Assembly: GCA_004356175.1 (NCBI GenBank)
Contig: SMXV01000018.1
Coordinates: 1 to 8,018, forward strand
From: Acidobacteriota bacterium
GTDB taxonomy: Bacteria > Actinomycetota > Acidimicrobiia > Spongiisociales > UBA5794
Length of the DNA stretch: 8,018 nucleotides
Direction: 5' to 3'
Each line of letters starts with the position of its first letter. The stretch's first letter is position 1. The position numbers were made by a program, and so were the translations under genes. This document shows, one piece after another, positions 6,572-8,018 of the stretch. The notes under the pieces are model-generated. The model ran no database searches, was not told the origin of the DNA, and saw only the letters and a program-made list of their open reading frames with translations.

Positions 6572-7194
6572 CGTACGTGCCTCCCGTCCACTGTCAGATT
6601 GCCCTGCGCGAACGCCGCCACAGCAAGGGGCAACAGGCGATGTTCCACGTGCTGAATGCGGCTGTGGAGCGATGCAGCGTCGTCATCTGGTCTCACCATG
6701 ACTGATTCTTGGGAGATAATTGGGCCGTGATCAACCTGCTCATCGACGAAGTGGACTGTGATCCCGGTCGTCGCTACACCGTACGCCAGGGCATTTTCGA
6801 CAGCGTGTGCTCCGGGAAATGCGGGTAGAAGCGAAGGGTGGACGTTGATGATGGCATCGGTGAATCGGTTGATTGCATTGGATGAGAGAATCCGCATGAA
6901 ACCGGCAAGCACCAGACCACGAGCACCGTGGCGTTCTGCCACATCACAAATGGCGTCACTGAATGACACTCGGGACTCGAACAAGTTCCAGTCGACAACT
7001 TCGCTGGCAATGTCTGCGTCGTGTGCACGGTCAAGCCCTTGGACGTCTGGCCGGTCCGATATGACCACAACGATCTCGTAGCTTTCCAGAGCCTCCTGCG
7101 CATCGACAAGCGATTGCAGGTTGCTGCCGTTTCCCGAGATGAGTACAGCAATTGGGATCCGGGACGACCCTGACGCTCCGCTCGTCGTTGTCAA
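6535..7194 (-). CDS. purN: Phosphoribosylglycinamide formyltransferase (10-formyl-THF dependent)
   Basis: Transfers a formyl group from 10-formyl-THF to GAR, the third step of purine synthesis. It has 219 residues, near normal. PIAVLISGNGSNLQ (14-27) holds the substrate-phosphate loop, LAGFMRIL the folate region, and INVHPSLLPAFPGAHAV carries catalytic Asn117 and His119. Asp155 follows in VDEQVDHGPII. The start is TTG at 7194: reading upstream in frame there is a TGA with no ATG or GTG before it, and none lies between the TTG and the conserved VLISGNGSN segment. This leaves a slightly long, Ser/Thr/Gly-rich N-terminal extension (TTTSGASGSS). Only AGG at 6 bases resembles a ribosome site. It lies 87 bp after sucD and runs into purH. 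Identity is firm. The exact start is less so. Confidence 0.94.
   Translation of the reverse strand: MTTTSGASGSSRIPIAVLISGNGSNLQSLVDAQEALESYEIVVVISDRPDVQGLDRAHDADIASEVVDWNLFESRVSFSDAICDVAERHGARGLVLAGFMRILSSNAINRFTDAIINVHPSLLPAFPGAHAVENALAYGVATTGITVHFVDEQVDHGPIISQESVMVRPDDDAASLHSRIQHVEHRLLPLAVAAFAQGNLTVDGRHVRWGTSTPETEKR
6580..6585 (-). promoter_or_regulatory. Ribosome binding site for the upstream purH start
   Basis: GGGAGG on the minus strand, 8 bases before ATG 6571 and inside the last codons of purN. It is the strongest Shine-Dalgarno match near the purN-purH junction and is the reason the longer purH start is listed. It encodes part of a plausible PurN C-terminus (DGRHVRW), so the match could be coincidental. 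Confidence 0.5.
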
Positions 7195-7281
7195 GAGCGG
7201 CCTGGTACTTGATTCGTGGTGATGCTGACTCCAGCGAGCTTGTCGGGAGATTCAGGCGCCCAGGCACTGGTCACGATTGGG

Positions 7282-8018
7282 CTACTTTCCAAGGGCCTTG
7301 AGCATTGCGGAACCCATATCCGTCGGCGTAGGTGCCATCACAACTCCTGCGGCTTCGAGTGCCTCGATCTTCGCTGATGCCGTTCCTCTGCCACCAGAGA
7401 TGATCGCACCAGCATGCCCCATCCGCTTACCAGCGGGTGCGGACGTACCAGCTATGAACGCCGCAACGGGTTTGTTCATATTGTCGGCTATCCATTCAGC
7501 AGCTTCCTCCTCAGCGGTGCCACCTATCTCGCCAATCATGATCACTCCCTCAGTAGCAGGGTCGTCGTTGAACAGCTTCAGAGTGTCGACAAAGTTCGTG
7601 CCGTTCACAGGGTCACCACCTATACCAATCGCAGTTGTCTGACCAAGCCCATTGAGTGTCAGCTGGTGCACTGCCTCGTACGTCAGCGTGCCGGATCGTG
7701 ATACGACACCGACCAATCCGGGCGTGTGAATGTACCCGGGCATGATGCCGATCTTGCATTGCTTGGGGGTGATGACTCCCGGACAGTTCGGTCCGACAAG
7801 CCTGACGTTCTTACCCTCAAGATACCGTTTTGCTCGCATCATGTCCGCTACCGGAATGCCCTCGGTAATCGTGATGATCAGCTCGATACCTGCTTCGGCG
7901 GCCTCCATAATTGCGTCTGCGGCAAAGGGTGGGGGTACGTATACAACCGTTGCGTTCGCGCCGCTCTCTCGTGCCGCGTCCACAACTGTGCGATATATGG
8001 GCAGGTCCACGTCATACG
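7282..8018 (-). CDS. sucD: Succinyl-CoA synthetase alpha subunit (5' end cut off by window)
   Basis: With the beta subunit SucC it converts succinyl-CoA to succinate with formation of ATP or GTP, a TCA-cycle step. About 245 C-terminal residues are visible of the roughly 290 to 300 usual. The missing part is the N-terminal CoA-binding segment. The frame is open to the window end, and the GTG at 8010 reads as an internal valine ([11 protein letters not shown]), not a start. Landmarks are [41 protein letters not shown] and [14 protein letters not shown]. The phosphorylated histidine is in [13 protein letters not shown], its codon at 7414-7416. The C-terminal [10 protein letters not shown] is typical. 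It is the first visible gene of the minus-strand run. sucC would be expected just outside the window. Identity is firm. Confidence 0.96.
   Translation of the reverse strand, partial: YDVDLPIYRTVVDAARESGANATVVYVPPPFAADAIMEAAEAGIELIITITEGIPVADMMRAKRYLEGKNVRLVGPNCPGVITPKQCKIGIMPGYIHTPGLVGVVSRSGTLTYEAVHQLTLNGLGQTTAIGIGGDPVNGTNFVDTLKLFNDDPATEGVIMIGEIGGTAEEEAAEWIADNMNKPVAAFIAGTSAPAGKRMGHAGAIISGGRGTASAKIEALEAAGVVMAPTPTDMGSAMLKALGK

Larger units (their letters stand above)
1875..8018 (-). other. Predicted TCA-cycle / one-carbon / purine operon (sucD-purN-purH-folD-icd-mdh)
   Basis: Six genes run without interruption on the minus strand. purN-purH and purH-folD overlap, and the other gaps are 51 to 87 bp with no convincing terminator seen in them. 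The first gene continues beyond the window, where sucC would be expected. The overlaps make co-transcription of purN, purH and folD very likely. Whether icd and mdh are on the same transcript is inference from direction and spacing. The mdh end lies 44 bp from the convergent membrane-protein gene. Only a weak 5-bp hairpin (1872-1885) covers the mdh stop, with no T-run, so no clear terminator is called. Confidence 0.65.

Noticed and set aside
7195..7281. The 87-bp sucD-purN gap as a place for a small RNA, riboswitch or promoter
   Set aside because: Only short 4-bp pairings and a GGCGCC palindrome are visible. There is no promoter-like pair and no conserved riboswitch core that I can recognise.
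8008..8010. GTG at 8010 as the start of sucD
   Set aside because: The frame continues to the window edge and the product would lack the N-terminal CoA-binding part. The residues fit an internal position in SucD, so the gene is simply cut by the window.

Overview
This window (GC visibly above half, no mobile or phage-like genes) looks like a chromosomal core-metabolism region of an actinobacterium. My best guess is the Acidimicrobiia or a similar streamlined lineage. The order sucD-purN-purH-folD-mdh on one strand resembles what I recall from Streptomyces and Mycobacterium chromosomes (established knowledge, recalled and not searched). The genes are tightly packed, two start with TTG, and an SCP2-domain gene lies nearby. 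The taxonomic placement is inference.

Layout. Positions 5-388 (+) encode a small SCP2-type lipid-carrier protein. It converges on an HU-family nucleoid protein at 470-748 (-), with a 9-bp-arm inverted repeat between them. HU has a readable promoter at 800-828 and a small 5' UTR hairpin. From the same intergenic space, a 310-residue polytopic membrane protein of unknown function runs the other way (898-1830, +). It converges on the end of a long minus-strand gene run filling 1875-8018.

That run reads, in transcription order, sucD (5' end cut by the window edge), purN, purH, folD, icd, mdh. Gaps are 87 bp (sucD-purN), an overlap (purN-purH), a 4-base TTGA overlap (purH-folD), 51 bp (folD-icd) and 72 bp (icd-mdh). 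The logic is clear. Icd, SucD and Mdh are TCA-cycle enzymes. FolD makes the 10-formyl-tetrahydrofolate that PurN and PurH consume in purine synthesis. All five complete enzymes keep the catalytic motifs I checked, and the visible part of SucD keeps its phosphohistidine region.

I found no CRISPR array, tRNA, rRNA, insertion sequence, toxin-antitoxin pair or defence gene. No new biological system is evident. The only protein without a recognisable family is the membrane protein. The other points worth a second look are start-site and RNA-structure details and a few motif substitutions. Every stretch without a gene is under 150 bp.
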